Below are positions 14,931 to 24,300 of a stretch of 44,151 nt of DNA, in pieces. Position 1 is the first letter of the stretch; each line of letters starts with the position of its first letter. Both the position numbers and the translations under genes were made by a program. The DNA comes from a virus. The stretch spans positions 1-44,151 of the IMG/VR virus record IMGVR_UViG_3300027792_000033; one strand, written 5' to 3'. The notes under the pieces are model-generated. The model was not told the origin of the DNA. It worked only from the letters and a program-made list of their open reading frames with translations, and made no database searches.

Positions 14931-15156
14931 GATACGCCTTAATAGTAGTAGTGGAAGTAGTTGCAAAATAGACGTCGTAAATGGGTCATCAGAAGACTTT
15001 TACGCATTTTCTGCTGAGTGCAATAAAATATCTGTTAAATTTGAAAATAATATTTCTAGAGAAATGATTACAGATATTATATCTGTGATAAAGAAGCATG
15101 ATTCAGGTGCGTTTCTGCTTGATGTCATGCGTGAAAGATGGGAAAAAAATGTATGA
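14890..15156 (+). CDS. Small hypothetical protein in glycosyltransferase operon
   Basis: An 88-residue protein starting inside the end of the previous gene (41-base overlap) behind TTGGAG; TTG 14920 is an alternative start. The body has two beta-like stretches ('KIDVVNG', 'NKISVKFEN') and a helix ('REMITDIISVIKKHD'). A similarly built 56-residue protein lies at 17639-17809. Function unknown. Confidence 0.5.
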   Translation: MKKECWLKKRLESEIRLNSSSGSSCKIDVVNGSSEDFYAFSAECNKISVKFENNISREMITDIISVIKKHDSGAFLLDVMRERWEKNV

Positions 15157-15901
15157 TAAAATAGTTTTGATGTGTCCCACATATAAAAGGTCTAAAACGC
15201 TACTCCCAAAATTTATATCTTCTGCAATTAATACGGCAGACTTAAAAGATAGCTTGCAATTTTGTTTCTGCGTAAACGGTACAGATGCAGATACAATAGA
15301 GTTTTTGAATGGATACGATTTCTGTGGATACGACTATGAAATAATATTAGAAAATACAAGGCAGCCTAATCTTGCTAAATATTTCAATATGATGTATGAG
15401 CGGTCGATGTTTTCATCCTGTAAAGAAACAGTTGTTACTATGCTTGGCGATGACATGGAATTCATTACTAATGGATGGGACAAGAAAATACTTGACTCTG
15501 TAAACGATAACAACGGAATAGGCGTGTTTTATTGCGACGATGATTATATAGCTCATGAATCTTTATGCGTAAATTTGTTTGTTACAAAGAAATTTGTAGA
15601 ATGCTGTTGCAGCAAGTTTATGGATGAGAGATTCGCTGCTGATATGATAGATGTGGTTTGGTATAATGCTGGTTTCTTCAGTAATACTCTTAGATATCTT
15701 GGAGATGTAAAGATCAGGCATAATCACAATACGCGTCTTGACAGGTCAAAGTTTGACGAGACATTTAACAGATTGATACCGATACAAGGTATAAATAGTA
15801 CAGAGCAAAACCATATTGTCGCTAAAGCTATAGGGGCGCGTATGGCTTCTGATATAATAAAATGCGGCTATGGTGAAAGCATATTCGAGGTGCTAAATTG
15901 A
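15149..15901 (+). CDS. Family 2-like glycosyltransferase
   Basis: A 250-residue GT-A-fold protein. It starts 'MYDKIVLMCPTYKRSKTL', the nucleotide-binding first strand of family 2 enzymes; the metal site is 'VTMLGDDMEFITNGWDKK', followed by 'GVFYCDDDYI'. ATG 15149 overlaps the previous stop by 8 bases and is preferred to an upstream start at 15098, which would overlap more and lacks a ribosome site. Sugar and acceptor are unknown. Confidence 0.75.
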   Translation: MYDKIVLMCPTYKRSKTLLPKFISSAINTADLKDSLQFCFCVNGTDADTIEFLNGYDFCGYDYEIILENTRQPNLAKYFNMMYERSMFSSCKETVVTMLGDDMEFITNGWDKKILDSVNDNNGIGVFYCDDDYIAHESLCVNLFVTKKFVECCCSKFMDERFAADMIDVVWYNAGFFSNTLRYLGDVKIRHNHNTRLDRSKFDETFNRLIPIQGINSTEQNHIVAKAIGARMASDIIKCGYGESIFEVLN

Positions 15902-16482
15902 GTAAAAAGTTGTCAATTTGTATATGCACTATAAACGGTAGAGAGGACATGCTAAACTCTCTTTTAGTAGATATAAACAAGCAGATAGAAGAAGCTAGCG
16001 CGTCTAATATTGTTGAAATACTGATTGATAAAGACAACCGAGAATCAACAATTGGTGCTAAAAGGAATAGGCTAGTAAATGGCTCTACTGGAAAATATAT
16101 CTGTTTCATTGACGACGACGATTTGATTTCTGAGAATTATATAAAGTTAGTAATTAATGCGATTTCTTCAAATTGCGATTGCGTAGGGATTAGAGGTATA
16201 ATCCGATCAATAGTAAACGAGTACAACGGTAAGATATTTGAGCATTCTATTGATTGCGCAGGTTGGTATACAGGAGCAAATGGTGTTTTCTACAGAACGC
16301 CGAATCACCTTAATCCGATTAAGCTTGACATAGTAAAAAAGGTTTTTTTTAATAGCGCAAAAAATGGCGGTGAAGACCAAGACTTCTCAAATAGGGTTAA
16401 GCAGCATATAAAGACTGAACAGTTTATAGATGAGCCGATTTATATATATAGGATGTATCAAGCTGGAGAAAGGACCTGGTGA
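15898..16482 (+). CDS. Family 2 glycosyltransferase
   Basis: A 194-residue enzyme with 'KLSICICTINGREDMLNSLL' at the N-terminus, 'RNRLVNGSTGKYICFIDDDD' containing the catalytic DxD region, and 'NGGEDQDFSNRVKQH' matching the ED motif that holds the catalytic base in family 2. It starts at TTG 15898, overlapping the previous stop (TTGA). It is short but holds the full catalytic core. Confidence 0.82.
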   Translation: MSKKLSICICTINGREDMLNSLLVDINKQIEEASASNIVEILIDKDNRESTIGAKRNRLVNGSTGKYICFIDDDDLISENYIKLVINAISSNCDCVGIRGIIRSIVNEYNGKIFEHSIDCAGWYTGANGVFYRTPNHLNPIKLDIVKKVFFNSAKNGGEDQDFSNRVKQHIKTEQFIDEPIYIYRMYQAGERTW

Positions 16483-16485
16483 CAA

Positions 16486-17667
16486 TTGAAATTCTTTAAT
16501 ATAGATCAACATATTTCTGTGATCGCTGATATAGCAAACATTTTTACAAAAAAAGGCCACATTGTTGAAGATGTTTGCTTGAGCGGCCATGCTGAAATAA
16601 TGGGAAAAAAACGCGGTGACATTCAATACCTTAATGCCGATCGATGGAGCGGTTTTATTGCAGATGGCAAAAGTAGCGTTTTTTATGAAGAGTATAAAGA
16701 TAAATTATCTGATGTTGACGCTTTTATAGTGTGTTACCCGCCGGCATTTGTAAGGTTATATGAGAAATTTAATAAGCCTGTAATAATGGACATCCCGATA
16801 CGGTTTGATTATTGTATGGCTGGTGACGAAAATACTTTTAATGATTATGTCCGGTTTATTAGGGATGGTGTTGATTGCGGGAAAATAATACTTGTAGCAA
16901 ACAGCAAGTACGATAAATTGTATACAGAAAATTTTGTTGATAGAGAAGTGGCGCATATTCCTTCACTATGCAAGTACACTGGAAATAACTACAACTATGA
17001 CAATGCAGAATTTAGGCAGGCGTTATACACTTGCCATTACAATGAAAATAATATGCCTATTGATAAAGATAGATGCATAAATAAAAATATGATATTGCAT
17101 TTTGGGTATAAATGGTCTGAACTTTTAAAATTTTCAGGCATGGTACATTTCCCTTATAACATTTCTACTATGTCAATATTTGAGCATTACACTGCAAACA
17201 TACCATTGTTTTTCCCGTCTAAAAAGTTTATACTGGAGCATTACAAAAGCTCTATCGATTTCATAGATTATATAACAGAAAATCACAGGAACGGGATACA
17301 GTTTGATTACAAAGGTAGGTACGTGTGGCTCGATCAAGTAAGTTGGAATTTCGTATTTAACCAGCAAAACAAGTCGATAGCAAAAGGTAGAAGTGACATA
17401 GATTTGAATGATTATAAATCATTAGACACCGTAAAGACGTGGCTTGATAACGCTGATTTTTTTGACGAAGAATGGATGCCGCACATAACCTATTTCGACT
17501 CTTTTGATGATCTTAATTCAGTGCTAGATAATTGCAACTTTAAAGACGTTAGTAATAAGATGTATTTGAAAAACATTTGGCGCGAGAGAGAAATTTTAAA
17601 GCGATGGGATACTGTTATAAACAAGGTTAAAGATTATAATGAAAAATTTACTAGCAGCAGATCGTGA
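16486..17667 (+). CDS. Putative GT-B-type glycosyltransferase
   Basis: A 393-residue protein starting at TTG 16486 behind AAAGGAC. The N-terminal part resembles a Rossmann-like domain ('GHIVEDVCLSGHAEIMG', 'DAFIVCYPPAFVRLYEKF', 'PVIMDIPIRFDYC'). The C-terminal part contains 'HFPYNISTMSIFEHYTANIP', which resembles the donor-binding region of GT-B enzymes, where a glutamate before the loop binds the sugar. Family call is by general resemblance. Confidence 0.6.
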   Translation: MKFFNIDQHISVIADIANIFTKKGHIVEDVCLSGHAEIMGKKRGDIQYLNADRWSGFIADGKSSVFYEEYKDKLSDVDAFIVCYPPAFVRLYEKFNKPVIMDIPIRFDYCMAGDENTFNDYVRFIRDGVDCGKIILVANSKYDKLYTENFVDREVAHIPSLCKYTGNNYNYDNAEFRQALYTCHYNENNMPIDKDRCINKNMILHFGYKWSELLKFSGMVHFPYNISTMSIFEHYTANIPLFFPSKKFILEHYKSSIDFIDYITENHRNGIQFDYKGRYVWLDQVSWNFVFNQQNKSIAKGRSDIDLNDYKSLDTVKTWLDNADFFDEEWMPHITYFDSFDDLNSVLDNCNFKDVSNKMYLKNIWREREILKRWDTVINKVKDYNEKFTSSRS

Positions 17668-17809
17668 CAACGGAATAAGCGTTGAAATATCTGGGCTTGA
17701 CATATCTATAAGGTGCGATACCCAAGACGCTTACGATACAGTCATCGAGCGGCTAATGGGTGTTAGCGGTAATGTTGACGAAGTTGACTTCACTATTTAC
17801 GATTGGTGA
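17639..17809 (+). CDS. Small hypothetical protein in glycosyltransferase operon
   Basis: A 56-residue ORF from ATG 17639 to TGA 17809 that overlaps both neighbours slightly. 'GISVEISGLDISIRCDTQDA' then 'YDTVIERLMG' suggests two strands and a helix, similar in plan to the 88-residue protein at 14890-15156. Function unknown. No strong ribosome site; it is probably coupled to the gene upstream. Confidence 0.5.
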   Translation: MKNLLAADRDNGISVEISGLDISIRCDTQDAYDTVIERLMGVSGNVDEVDFTIYDW

Positions 17810-17814
17810 TTATT

Positions 17815-19248
17815 ATGATTGATATTGTTTTTGAACGCGACACTGAACTTTTTTTAGATGGATGGAAGGCGCTTGATTTTGCAAGGTCTATAAAAAATTG
17901 CGCTAGTAATGAAGTTACAAATTTCCATTATTACTGGAGAGTTCCTAAAGAATTTGGACCAAAGCAAGCAACGGCAATAAAGTCTTGCATAGCTACTCAG
18001 GATTTACTAAACGATAAAGTAGTTATTAATGTGTGGAGTAATGTTGACTTGTCAAATAGTGAACACATGATACCATTATTGCCTTATATAGTACTTAGGA
18101 AATATGATCCCGTCGAAGAAGCAAAAGGCACAATACTTGAAGGGCGAACAGATCTTTTAACCGGCTCAGATAATGAGTGTTTTGTTGACGGTGATCTTTT
18201 TAGGATATTGATATTGTACAAGTATGGCGGCGTTTATTGCGATTGCGATACGATATTGCTTAGAAATTTTGCCCCGTTACTAGATAACGAATTCGTTTAT
18301 CAATGGGGAACAGAAAAAGATCAGATGAACGGCGCAATAATGCGGTGCAAGGCAAAAAGTAAATTTGCTTTAGAAATGATGATCGAAATTTACGAGAGCG
18401 AATGGGTTCCTTGTGGATCAGTTGGATGGGGCTCGCAGTTGTATAGAAAGGTTAGGGATAAATTTGATGAATTTACTGTATTCCCTAGCATTTTCTTTAA
18501 TTCGGAATGGCAAGTAGGACATAATATGGGCGAATCGCATCACCCTATGCGTAAGCATGAACAGGAAGTTGAGCTGTTTGATGGAGCGTTTGCTTGGCAT
18601 TGGCATAATAAATGGGACGATGTAGTTGAAGATGGAAGCAAGTTTGACATTATGAGCAAAATTGTTGATAGAAAGTTTTACTTGATGAAGGAATATTGTG
18701 TTGACGTTACTATTCCGCATGGAGGCGGGAATATCAGAGGCGGGGACAACGCAACATTTGTACCTGGCTTATGGAAGTGGCTTATTGAAAAGTTCCATAT
18801 AAAGTCAATGCTAGATATCGGGTGCGCAGAGGGGCACGCTGTATCCTGGTTTGATAGCAACGGTGTTATATCACACGGGATAGATTGCGTCAAAAAAAAT
18901 ATTGATAGAGCCCCTGAGTCATGCAAATTATTCGACCTTTGCGACGGATCGTATATTGTAGGAAGTGGGGTCGACTTAGTATGGTGTTGCGAGGTTGCAG
19001 AGCATATACATGAAGATTACGTAGAAAATCTAATTGACACATGCTGCAATGGCAAAGTAGTAGCGTTTACTTTTTCAAACGATTCAACAGCAGGATACAA
19101 CCATGTCAATTGTAAAAACTTGCAGTACTGGGTAAAAAAATTTGAATCTAAAGGGTACATACTAAATGCGGGTATGACTGAAGAAAGCAAAAAGTATGGA
19201 CATGGGCACTGGAACAATTCTGGCGTTATTTTTCAAAAAATATCATAA
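17815..19248 (+). CDS. DXD glycosyltransferase fused to SAM-dependent methyltransferase
   Basis: A 477-residue two-domain protein. Residues ~1-300 match the sugar-binding DXD glycosyltransferase family ('ILYKYGGVYCDCDTILL' near 133-149, with 'WGSQLYRKV' and a His-rich block after it). Residues ~325-475 are a class I methyltransferase: motif I 'MLDIGCAEGHAVSW', acidic 'GIDCVKKNIDRAP' and 'DLVWCCEVAEHIHEDYV'. A fusion could add a sugar and methylate it. ATG 17815 is chosen; GTG 17806, overlapping the previous stop, is an alternative. Confidence 0.82.
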   Translation: MIDIVFERDTELFLDGWKALDFARSIKNCASNEVTNFHYYWRVPKEFGPKQATAIKSCIATQDLLNDKVVINVWSNVDLSNSEHMIPLLPYIVLRKYDPVEEAKGTILEGRTDLLTGSDNECFVDGDLFRILILYKYGGVYCDCDTILLRNFAPLLDNEFVYQWGTEKDQMNGAIMRCKAKSKFALEMMIEIYESEWVPCGSVGWGSQLYRKVRDKFDEFTVFPSIFFNSEWQVGHNMGESHHPMRKHEQEVELFDGAFAWHWHNKWDDVVEDGSKFDIMSKIVDRKFYLMKEYCVDVTIPHGGGNIRGGDNATFVPGLWKWLIEKFHIKSMLDIGCAEGHAVSWFDSNGVISHGIDCVKKNIDRAPESCKLFDLCDGSYIVGSGVDLVWCCEVAEHIHEDYVENLIDTCCNGKVVAFTFSNDSTAGYNHVNCKNLQYWVKKFESKGYILNAGMTEESKKYGHGHWNNSGVIFQKIS

Positions 19249-19277
19249 TAAACAATTGATAATTGCAGAGGTTTTAA

Positions 19278-20108
19278 ATGATTAAAAACTTTTTAGAAGA
19301 AGTAATACATGGAGACAAGCTTGCAGACTTTGCCCATGTTTCTATAAACTGGCCCAGAAAATCACATAACATTGAAAATGTAGATAATAGTAACCAAATA
19401 ATTTTTTGTAAAACAGATTATATTGATGATTTATTTAAAGACATTGAGAATAGCGATAACAAACATATTCTCATTACTCATAATAGTGACTTTGTAATAA
19501 GCGAAGAAATCTATAGAAGCAAGCCTAAGTGCATTAAGAAATGGTATGCTGAAAACGTCTTTTTTAGTGACAAGGATTTAATACCTATTCCGCTTGGCGT
19601 TGAAAGACCTGACGGGATGGGATATTCTTCTGACATGACTGTATTAGACAAGGTATTAAATACAGATCGAAATCTAAAAAACATTGTTTATTCATGCATA
19701 AACATAGATAACAACCCAAAGTATAGATTAGAATGCGACAAGTTCGCCTCTGAAGAAATGTTTGTTACTCGTCAAGAGTACGGCGTACCATTTGATGAGT
19801 TTATTTTAAATATTTATAACCACGTTTTCACATTGTGTCCACGAGGAAACGGGATAGATACTCATCGATTATGGGAGACGTTGTACCTTGGGGGAATACC
19901 TGTGACTGAGCGCAATGTTTGCACTGAAAGCTTTCAAATTGTTGGAAGGCTCCCGATATTACTTGTTGATAATTGGGATGAATTAAACCTTAATATGTTA
20001 CTAAATACAATTAAAAAATTTAGCTGTACAGAATTTAACTCTTCATATTTAAAGTTGTCATATTGGAAAGACAGAATACAAAAAGACTATATGGAGTTAT
20101 GCAAATGA
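19278..20108 (+). CDS. Exostosin-like glycosyltransferase
   Basis: A 276-residue protein. The C-terminal 'VFTLCPRGNGIDTHRLWETL' followed by 'YLGGIPVTE' is the conserved donor-binding region of exostosin/GT47-like glycosyltransferases. The N-terminal half is less typical but has 'HILITHNSDFVISEE' and 'IPIPLGVERPDG'. It has an AGAGG ribosome site 6 bases before ATG. Overlaps the next gene by 4 bases. Confidence 0.75.
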   Translation: MIKNFLEEVIHGDKLADFAHVSINWPRKSHNIENVDNSNQIIFCKTDYIDDLFKDIENSDNKHILITHNSDFVISEEIYRSKPKCIKKWYAENVFFSDKDLIPIPLGVERPDGMGYSSDMTVLDKVLNTDRNLKNIVYSCINIDNNPKYRLECDKFASEEMFVTRQEYGVPFDEFILNIYNHVFTLCPRGNGIDTHRLWETLYLGGIPVTERNVCTESFQIVGRLPILLVDNWDELNLNMLLNTIKKFSCTEFNSSYLKLSYWKDRIQKDYMELCK

Positions 20109-20683
20109 GCTTTATTAAACCAGATTACAACCGAGACAGGATGGAAGGCGAGCTTGACCAAGAAGAAAGAGAGACGCTTTACCACTCAATAATAATAGCG
20201 AATGCGCGATCAGTGCTTGAAATAGGCACTAGTAACGGTGGCGGTAGTACATATATGATATCGTGTGCGCTAAACAATCTTTCGTCAATCGGCGCAAGTT
20301 GTTCTAATGATAAGTCAAGGATTTTAAAGACTGTAGATAATAATTCAGATAGGCATAAAAATGCTATAAATCTCTATACAAAAAGAGATTTGTCGCCACT
20401 TGGTGAATATGTGCGATTTATTACAAGCGATAGCATTGAATATCTTTTATCAATATCAGGATCGAAATTTGATTTTATTTTTATAGACGGTTCAGATAAT
20501 GAAAAAATAAACTTGCGCGAGTACGAGCTATGCAAGTCGATGATTGATCCAGGTGGGTATATATCTTTTCACGATTATGGTGCGAATAAAACTTTACTTT
20601 CAAAGCCAGTCATAGAAAAAGATGGAAGCATGAGAGAAGTAAGAAGATGCAATAGTCTAGTAGTTTTTAAAAGGATATATTGA
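20105..20683 (+). CDS. Class I SAM-dependent methyltransferase
   Basis: A 192-residue enzyme with motif I 'VLEIGTSNGGGSTYM', 'FDFIFIDGSDNEKINL' (acidic post-II/IV region) and 'DPGGYISFHDYG', as in CmcI-like and sugar O-methyltransferases. ATG 20105 overlaps the preceding stop (ATGA). In this operon it probably methylates the glycan made by the neighbouring transferases; the acceptor is not known. Confidence 0.8.
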   Translation: MSFIKPDYNRDRMEGELDQEERETLYHSIIIANARSVLEIGTSNGGGSTYMISCALNNLSSIGASCSNDKSRILKTVDNNSDRHKNAINLYTKRDLSPLGEYVRFITSDSIEYLLSISGSKFDFIFIDGSDNEKINLREYELCKSMIDPGGYISFHDYGANKTLLSKPVIEKDGSMREVRRCNSLVVFKRIY

Positions 20684-20685
20684 CA

Positions 20686-21867
20686 ATGAAAACGGTAGCT
20701 TTAAATATTATTGTTGGACCTGGTGAATCTTTCGAGCTTTTAAGAGCTATTGCGTCAGCTACTTCTAAACCATTTTTTGATGAGATAGTAATAGTAAATA
20801 CATCAAAAGACTTTGAGATTGACAATACTGTAAACAAGTTTAAAGAAATGTATCCATTTATAAAGCTTGTTAATGTCGGATGGACAAGCGAAAAGTATGT
20901 ATATGGGAATTTTTCAGCGGCAAGGAATGCAGCTATAAGGAATACTGAATCAGACTATATTTTTTGGCTTGATGCTGATGACATTATTGCTACAAAGTCT
21001 GACGATGGGCTTGAAAAGTTTAAAAAAGTAATAGACGATAACGATTTTGATTATTATTTAGTTGCGTATCATACAGAAATTGACAAAGAGACAAAAGATA
21101 TTCAGAGTATGGTATGGCGTGAGAGAGTATTTAAAAATCGTGCAGATATAGGATGGGTTAAAGCTTGTCACGAGCAAGTAACAGTTGAAGCAAATAGTAA
21201 CATTTTTGCTAGTGTAAATGGCCTAATAATTGAGCACTGGCCGACTAAAATAGGAAATGGTGGAATACTTAGAAATATAAATATAATGCAGCATGAGGTT
21301 GATTGCGGAAGAGCTGATGCACACGACATTTTTTATCTTGCGAGAGACAACTACATCTACGGTGATTTAGAAAAAGCTATGGAGCTTTTTAACGATATAC
21401 TCAAAAAACCAGGCGCTCCTGACAGCAACCGCTTTAATGCTCATGTTTTGATGGCTTTGCATTATTGCTATAAAAGCGATGGGAAAGGAAAGTACTATAT
21501 AAATAAAGACACGGTTGAAGTAGGAGAAAGGCACGCTAGAGCGGCTATAGAAATTTCTAAAAGCTATGCCGAGCCTTATGTGATAATAGGCGATATATCA
21601 ATGAGTAGAAACAATTTTGATGATGCGATAATAAATTTTAAGACTGCAATGACAAAAAAAATAGGCAACGGCGGAATGCAGCAAATACAGTATTACGAGG
21701 AACTGCCGGCAACAAGGCTCTATATAATTTATAATGAAATTGGAGATTTGGAGAGCGCATTGTATTACAATAAAATAGCTTTGTCAAGGTGCAAAAAAGA
21801 TAAAGAGTTAATTAATGGGCGAATTGAAATTATCAATAAATTGTATAATAGTATTGAAATTGGATAG
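20686..21867 (+). CDS. Family 2 glycosyltransferase with C-terminal TPR-like repeats
   Basis: A 393-residue protein. The N-terminal GT-A domain has 'GNFSAARNAAIRNTESDYIF' and 'WLDADDI' with the DxD metal site, and 'WRERVFKNRADIGW' after it. From residue ~210 on it has helix pairs resembling tetratricopeptide repeats ('GDLEKAMELFNDIL', 'NNFDDAIINFKTA', 'GDLESALYYNKIA'). This architecture is common in bacterial protein- or glycan-modifying transferases. ATG 20686 with AAGGA is preferred to TTG 20680. Confidence 0.82.
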   Translation: MKTVALNIIVGPGESFELLRAIASATSKPFFDEIVIVNTSKDFEIDNTVNKFKEMYPFIKLVNVGWTSEKYVYGNFSAARNAAIRNTESDYIFWLDADDIIATKSDDGLEKFKKVIDDNDFDYYLVAYHTEIDKETKDIQSMVWRERVFKNRADIGWVKACHEQVTVEANSNIFASVNGLIIEHWPTKIGNGGILRNINIMQHEVDCGRADAHDIFYLARDNYIYGDLEKAMELFNDILKKPGAPDSNRFNAHVLMALHYCYKSDGKGKYYINKDTVEVGERHARAAIEISKSYAEPYVIIGDISMSRNNFDDAIINFKTAMTKKIGNGGMQQIQYYEELPATRLYIIYNEIGDLESALYYNKIALSRCKKDKELINGRIEIINKLYNSIEIG

Positions 21868-21920
21868 TATTTTTATTATTATATAGTAGTTATTTAAAAA
21901 CAGGGGCACAGAGCTCGTTG

Positions 21921-21957
21921 AGGCCGGTCCGCTTATTAAGCGTTGCGGCCTTTTTTA
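21921..21957 (+). terminator. Rho-independent terminator after glycosyltransferase operon
   Basis: AGGCCG pairs with CGGCCT around an inner CGCTTATTAAGCG hairpin, followed by a run of six T. It separates the glycosyltransferase operon from the tail genes. Confidence 0.85.
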
Positions 21958-21974
21958 ATTTTGGAGGTTTATAT

Positions 21975-22286
21975 ATGTCACTTCACGATTTCAGGCTAGG
22001 AAGCGGTAAAAATTTTATAGCAATAACGCTTTCTGATAGCAATGATGTTTTTATCACTGACACAACGATAACAGATAAAACAGATGAAAATCTGATCGGG
22101 GCTTATTATCCGAGAGGTTTTCATTGCAGTGCAGCAGGTACTATTTATGTCGATGACGCAAGCGGTCAGCTAGTAAATAAACCGATAACACTAACTGCGG
22201 GAACAGAGTACCACTATTCTTTTAAAAGGTTTAGATCAACTGGCGCAAGCGGTATAACGCACGGTAATATATTGGCTTTTAGGTAA
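21975..22286 (+). CDS. Hypothetical virion protein
   Basis: A 103-residue protein behind a perfect GGAGG ribosome site, starting 'MSLHDFRLGSGKNFIAITLS'. It is beta-rich with a putative surface-like 'GAYYPRGFHCSAAGTIYV'. It opens the tail operon after a terminator. No family recognised; a neck or decoration role would fit its position. Confidence 0.6.
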   Translation: MSLHDFRLGSGKNFIAITLSDSNDVFITDTTITDKTDENLIGAYYPRGFHCSAAGTIYVDDASGQLVNKPITLTAGTEYHYSFKRFRSTGASGITHGNILAFR

Positions 22287-22311
22287 ACTAAATATTTTAC
22301 AGGAGATTAAA

Positions 22312-22626
22312 ATGTCAATCACAAATCCAACAGGAATTAAGTTTTCTAACGAGAAGATACGCAGAGCAGCAGATCAGCTTGCGAAATGCTACTACTTTGC
22401 TAAATCGCTTGTTGACGAATGGTATTCTACCAATATGGGGTCAATAATAACTGTTGACGGCGGCACAATAGAAGACGGATCCGAGACAGACGGACGCAAC
22501 GTAATAACCGGAAACGATGCAACAAATGTCGTTGTTCGGTGTACTGAGCTGATTGCGGACTTTGAGGCTAACAACAAAGCCAAGTTAAATACTGTCAATA
22601 AAGTTGCTGTGAATAGGGGCTTGTAA
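22312..22626 (+). CDS. Hypothetical tail-region protein
   Basis: A 104-residue protein with an N-terminal helix 'NEKIRRAADQLAKCYYFAKS' and a middle 'DGRNVITGNDATNVVVRCTE'. Small proteins of this build are common between head and tail genes of siphoviruses. It has a CAGGAG ribosome site. The function is unknown. Confidence 0.6.
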   Translation: MSITNPTGIKFSNEKIRRAADQLAKCYYFAKSLVDEWYSTNMGSIITVDGGTIEDGSETDGRNVITGNDATNVVVRCTELIADFEANNKAKLNTVNKVAVNRGL

Positions 22627-23801
22627 TGGCTGAGTATTGGCAGGGGGCTGGTGGTGACGACGGAAACGCTGGTACAAGCTGGGGGGCCAGGTTTGCGACT
22701 ATTCAAAAGTTATTAGATACTGGTGAACCTGGTGATACGTTGTATTTGCAGGGCGAAACTGTAGCAACACGCATAGATAATGATATGAACGGTGGAGGAA
22801 CTGCTTCACCAACAATCGGCAATCCGATATATGTGCGCGGTTGTGACAGCTCAGGCAATGCGCTAAACGGAGCTGGGCAAGCAATAATATTGGCTAGTGC
22901 AAGTATGACACATTTAGTATACTTGACTAATGCTGATTATTTTTTTTGGTACGATATAAAATTTGACGGCGGCGGCTCAGGAAAGGCCGATATCAGTTTT
23001 GGAACCAATCTTACCTATGACTCAGACGGGGTTTGTTTTTACAATTGCAGATTTACAAACGCTACCACACATTGCATTGTGACGAAATGCTCTATTACAT
23101 GGGCATTAAATTTCTGCGAGGTTGACAACGCAGGCAAAGGTGGAGCTACTGGAAGCGGAATATACGGTCCTGCGGCTGGACAGAGAAACTCAGTTTCTCT
23201 TAATAACTGCTCTGTGCATGACAATTTACAACATGGAATATTCACTTCTAGATCAAATACGCTATATCTATCCACTACACTTGTAAACTGTCTTGTGTAT
23301 AAAAACGGTGGATGTGGTGTATTACTTAATTCTGCTAGCGGTCCTACTGCTTTTTTTGTATCAGGATGCACCTTTTATGGAAACGGTAGCCATCATATAT
23401 CTGTAGCATCGTCATCGGTTGTGTTTTATGTGTATGGGATGTTTAACAACATTTTTTCGTCATCCGGTGGTTATGCGTATTATAATTACGGTGGGGCTGT
23501 ATCATATCTCAATCCGAGCCAGTGGGCAAACAACTGCTTTTACAACAATACAAGCGGTAATATTGATGTGCTTGGAGGAACGCCACCGGGTATAGGCAAC
23601 GTATACACTGACCCGCTTTTCAAGTCAACAACTGCTGGTAGCGAGGATTTTACTTTGCAGGCTGGTAGTCCGTGTAAAGGTACTAGTATTAAGCCTGTCG
23701 GATATTCTAGTGCTGGTGGTGATATTGGTGCAATTCAATCGCTTGCAGGTGGTGCGTCAACTAGTGGAAGGCAGGCAAGGATGAGGTATCATAATGTATA
23801 A
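22626..23801 (+). CDS. Right-handed beta-helix virion protein
   Basis: A 391-residue protein made of repeated short strands and turns ('VCFYNCRFTNATTHCIV', 'VSLNNCSVHDNLQHGIF', 'FFVSGCTFYGNGSHHIS', 'FNNIFSSSGGYAYYNYG'), the pattern of parallel beta-helix (pectate-lyase-like) proteins. Phage beta-helix proteins often bind or cut polysaccharides. No catalytic residues can be assigned by eye. Its place at the start of the tail operon is unusual for a tailspike, so a neck appendage is possible. Confidence 0.7.
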   Translation: MAEYWQGAGGDDGNAGTSWGARFATIQKLLDTGEPGDTLYLQGETVATRIDNDMNGGGTASPTIGNPIYVRGCDSSGNALNGAGQAIILASASMTHLVYLTNADYFFWYDIKFDGGGSGKADISFGTNLTYDSDGVCFYNCRFTNATTHCIVTKCSITWALNFCEVDNAGKGGATGSGIYGPAAGQRNSVSLNNCSVHDNLQHGIFTSRSNTLYLSTTLVNCLVYKNGGCGVLLNSASGPTAFFVSGCTFYGNGSHHISVASSSVVFYVYGMFNNIFSSSGGYAYYNYGGAVSYLNPSQWANNCFYNNTSGNIDVLGGTPPGIGNVYTDPLFKSTTAGSEDFTLQAGSPCKGTSIKPVGYSSAGGDIGAIQSLAGGASTSGRQARMRYHNV

Positions 23802-24300
23802 AAATTTTAGCGGTCAAAAAGTTTCTGTATACGCATACAATATCGCAAATAATACAGCCATAACAGGCGGTAGCTCCGCTATTACTGCGTATATATCTAA
23901 AGATGGAGCTGCAGCAGCGCAGAGCAATGACGTAAACCCTTCCGAGATCGACCCCGCAAACATGCAAGGCGTTTATACTTTTGACTTAACGCAGGAAGAG
24001 ACAAATTGTGATCTTTTTTTACTAAGTCCGAAAAGCTCTAATTCGAATGCACAGATTGATCCGGTATCAGTATATACTATTAATACTTCCATGACGATTA
24101 GTTCAAACTTGGTGTCAATCGGTGGTAGCGCTACTGTTGACAATGAAACGATGCTAACATGGGCAAAGAGGTTATATATATCACTTGTACGACCGTTTAC
24201 AGCTGACGCTACTGCTAAAACGAAAGCGTTTAAAGACAATGCGGGTGACACTGATTTTACGCATACATACGACGCTGATAATAGCAGGAGTTTATCTTAA
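23794..24300 (+). CDS. Hypothetical structural protein
   Basis: A 168-residue protein; residues 1-100 form alternating strands ('FSGQKVSVYAYNIANN', 'GVYTFDLTQEETNCDLFLL'), resembling small beta-sandwich domains of phage neck or baseplate proteins. It overlaps the preceding gene and is followed directly (TAATG) by the next. The precise role is not assignable. Confidence 0.55.
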   Translation: MYKNFSGQKVSVYAYNIANNTAITGGSSAITAYISKDGAAAAQSNDVNPSEIDPANMQGVYTFDLTQEETNCDLFLLSPKSSNSNAQIDPVSVYTINTSMTISSNLVSIGGSATVDNETMLTWAKRLYISLVRPFTADATAKTKAFKDNAGDTDFTHTYDADNSRSLS

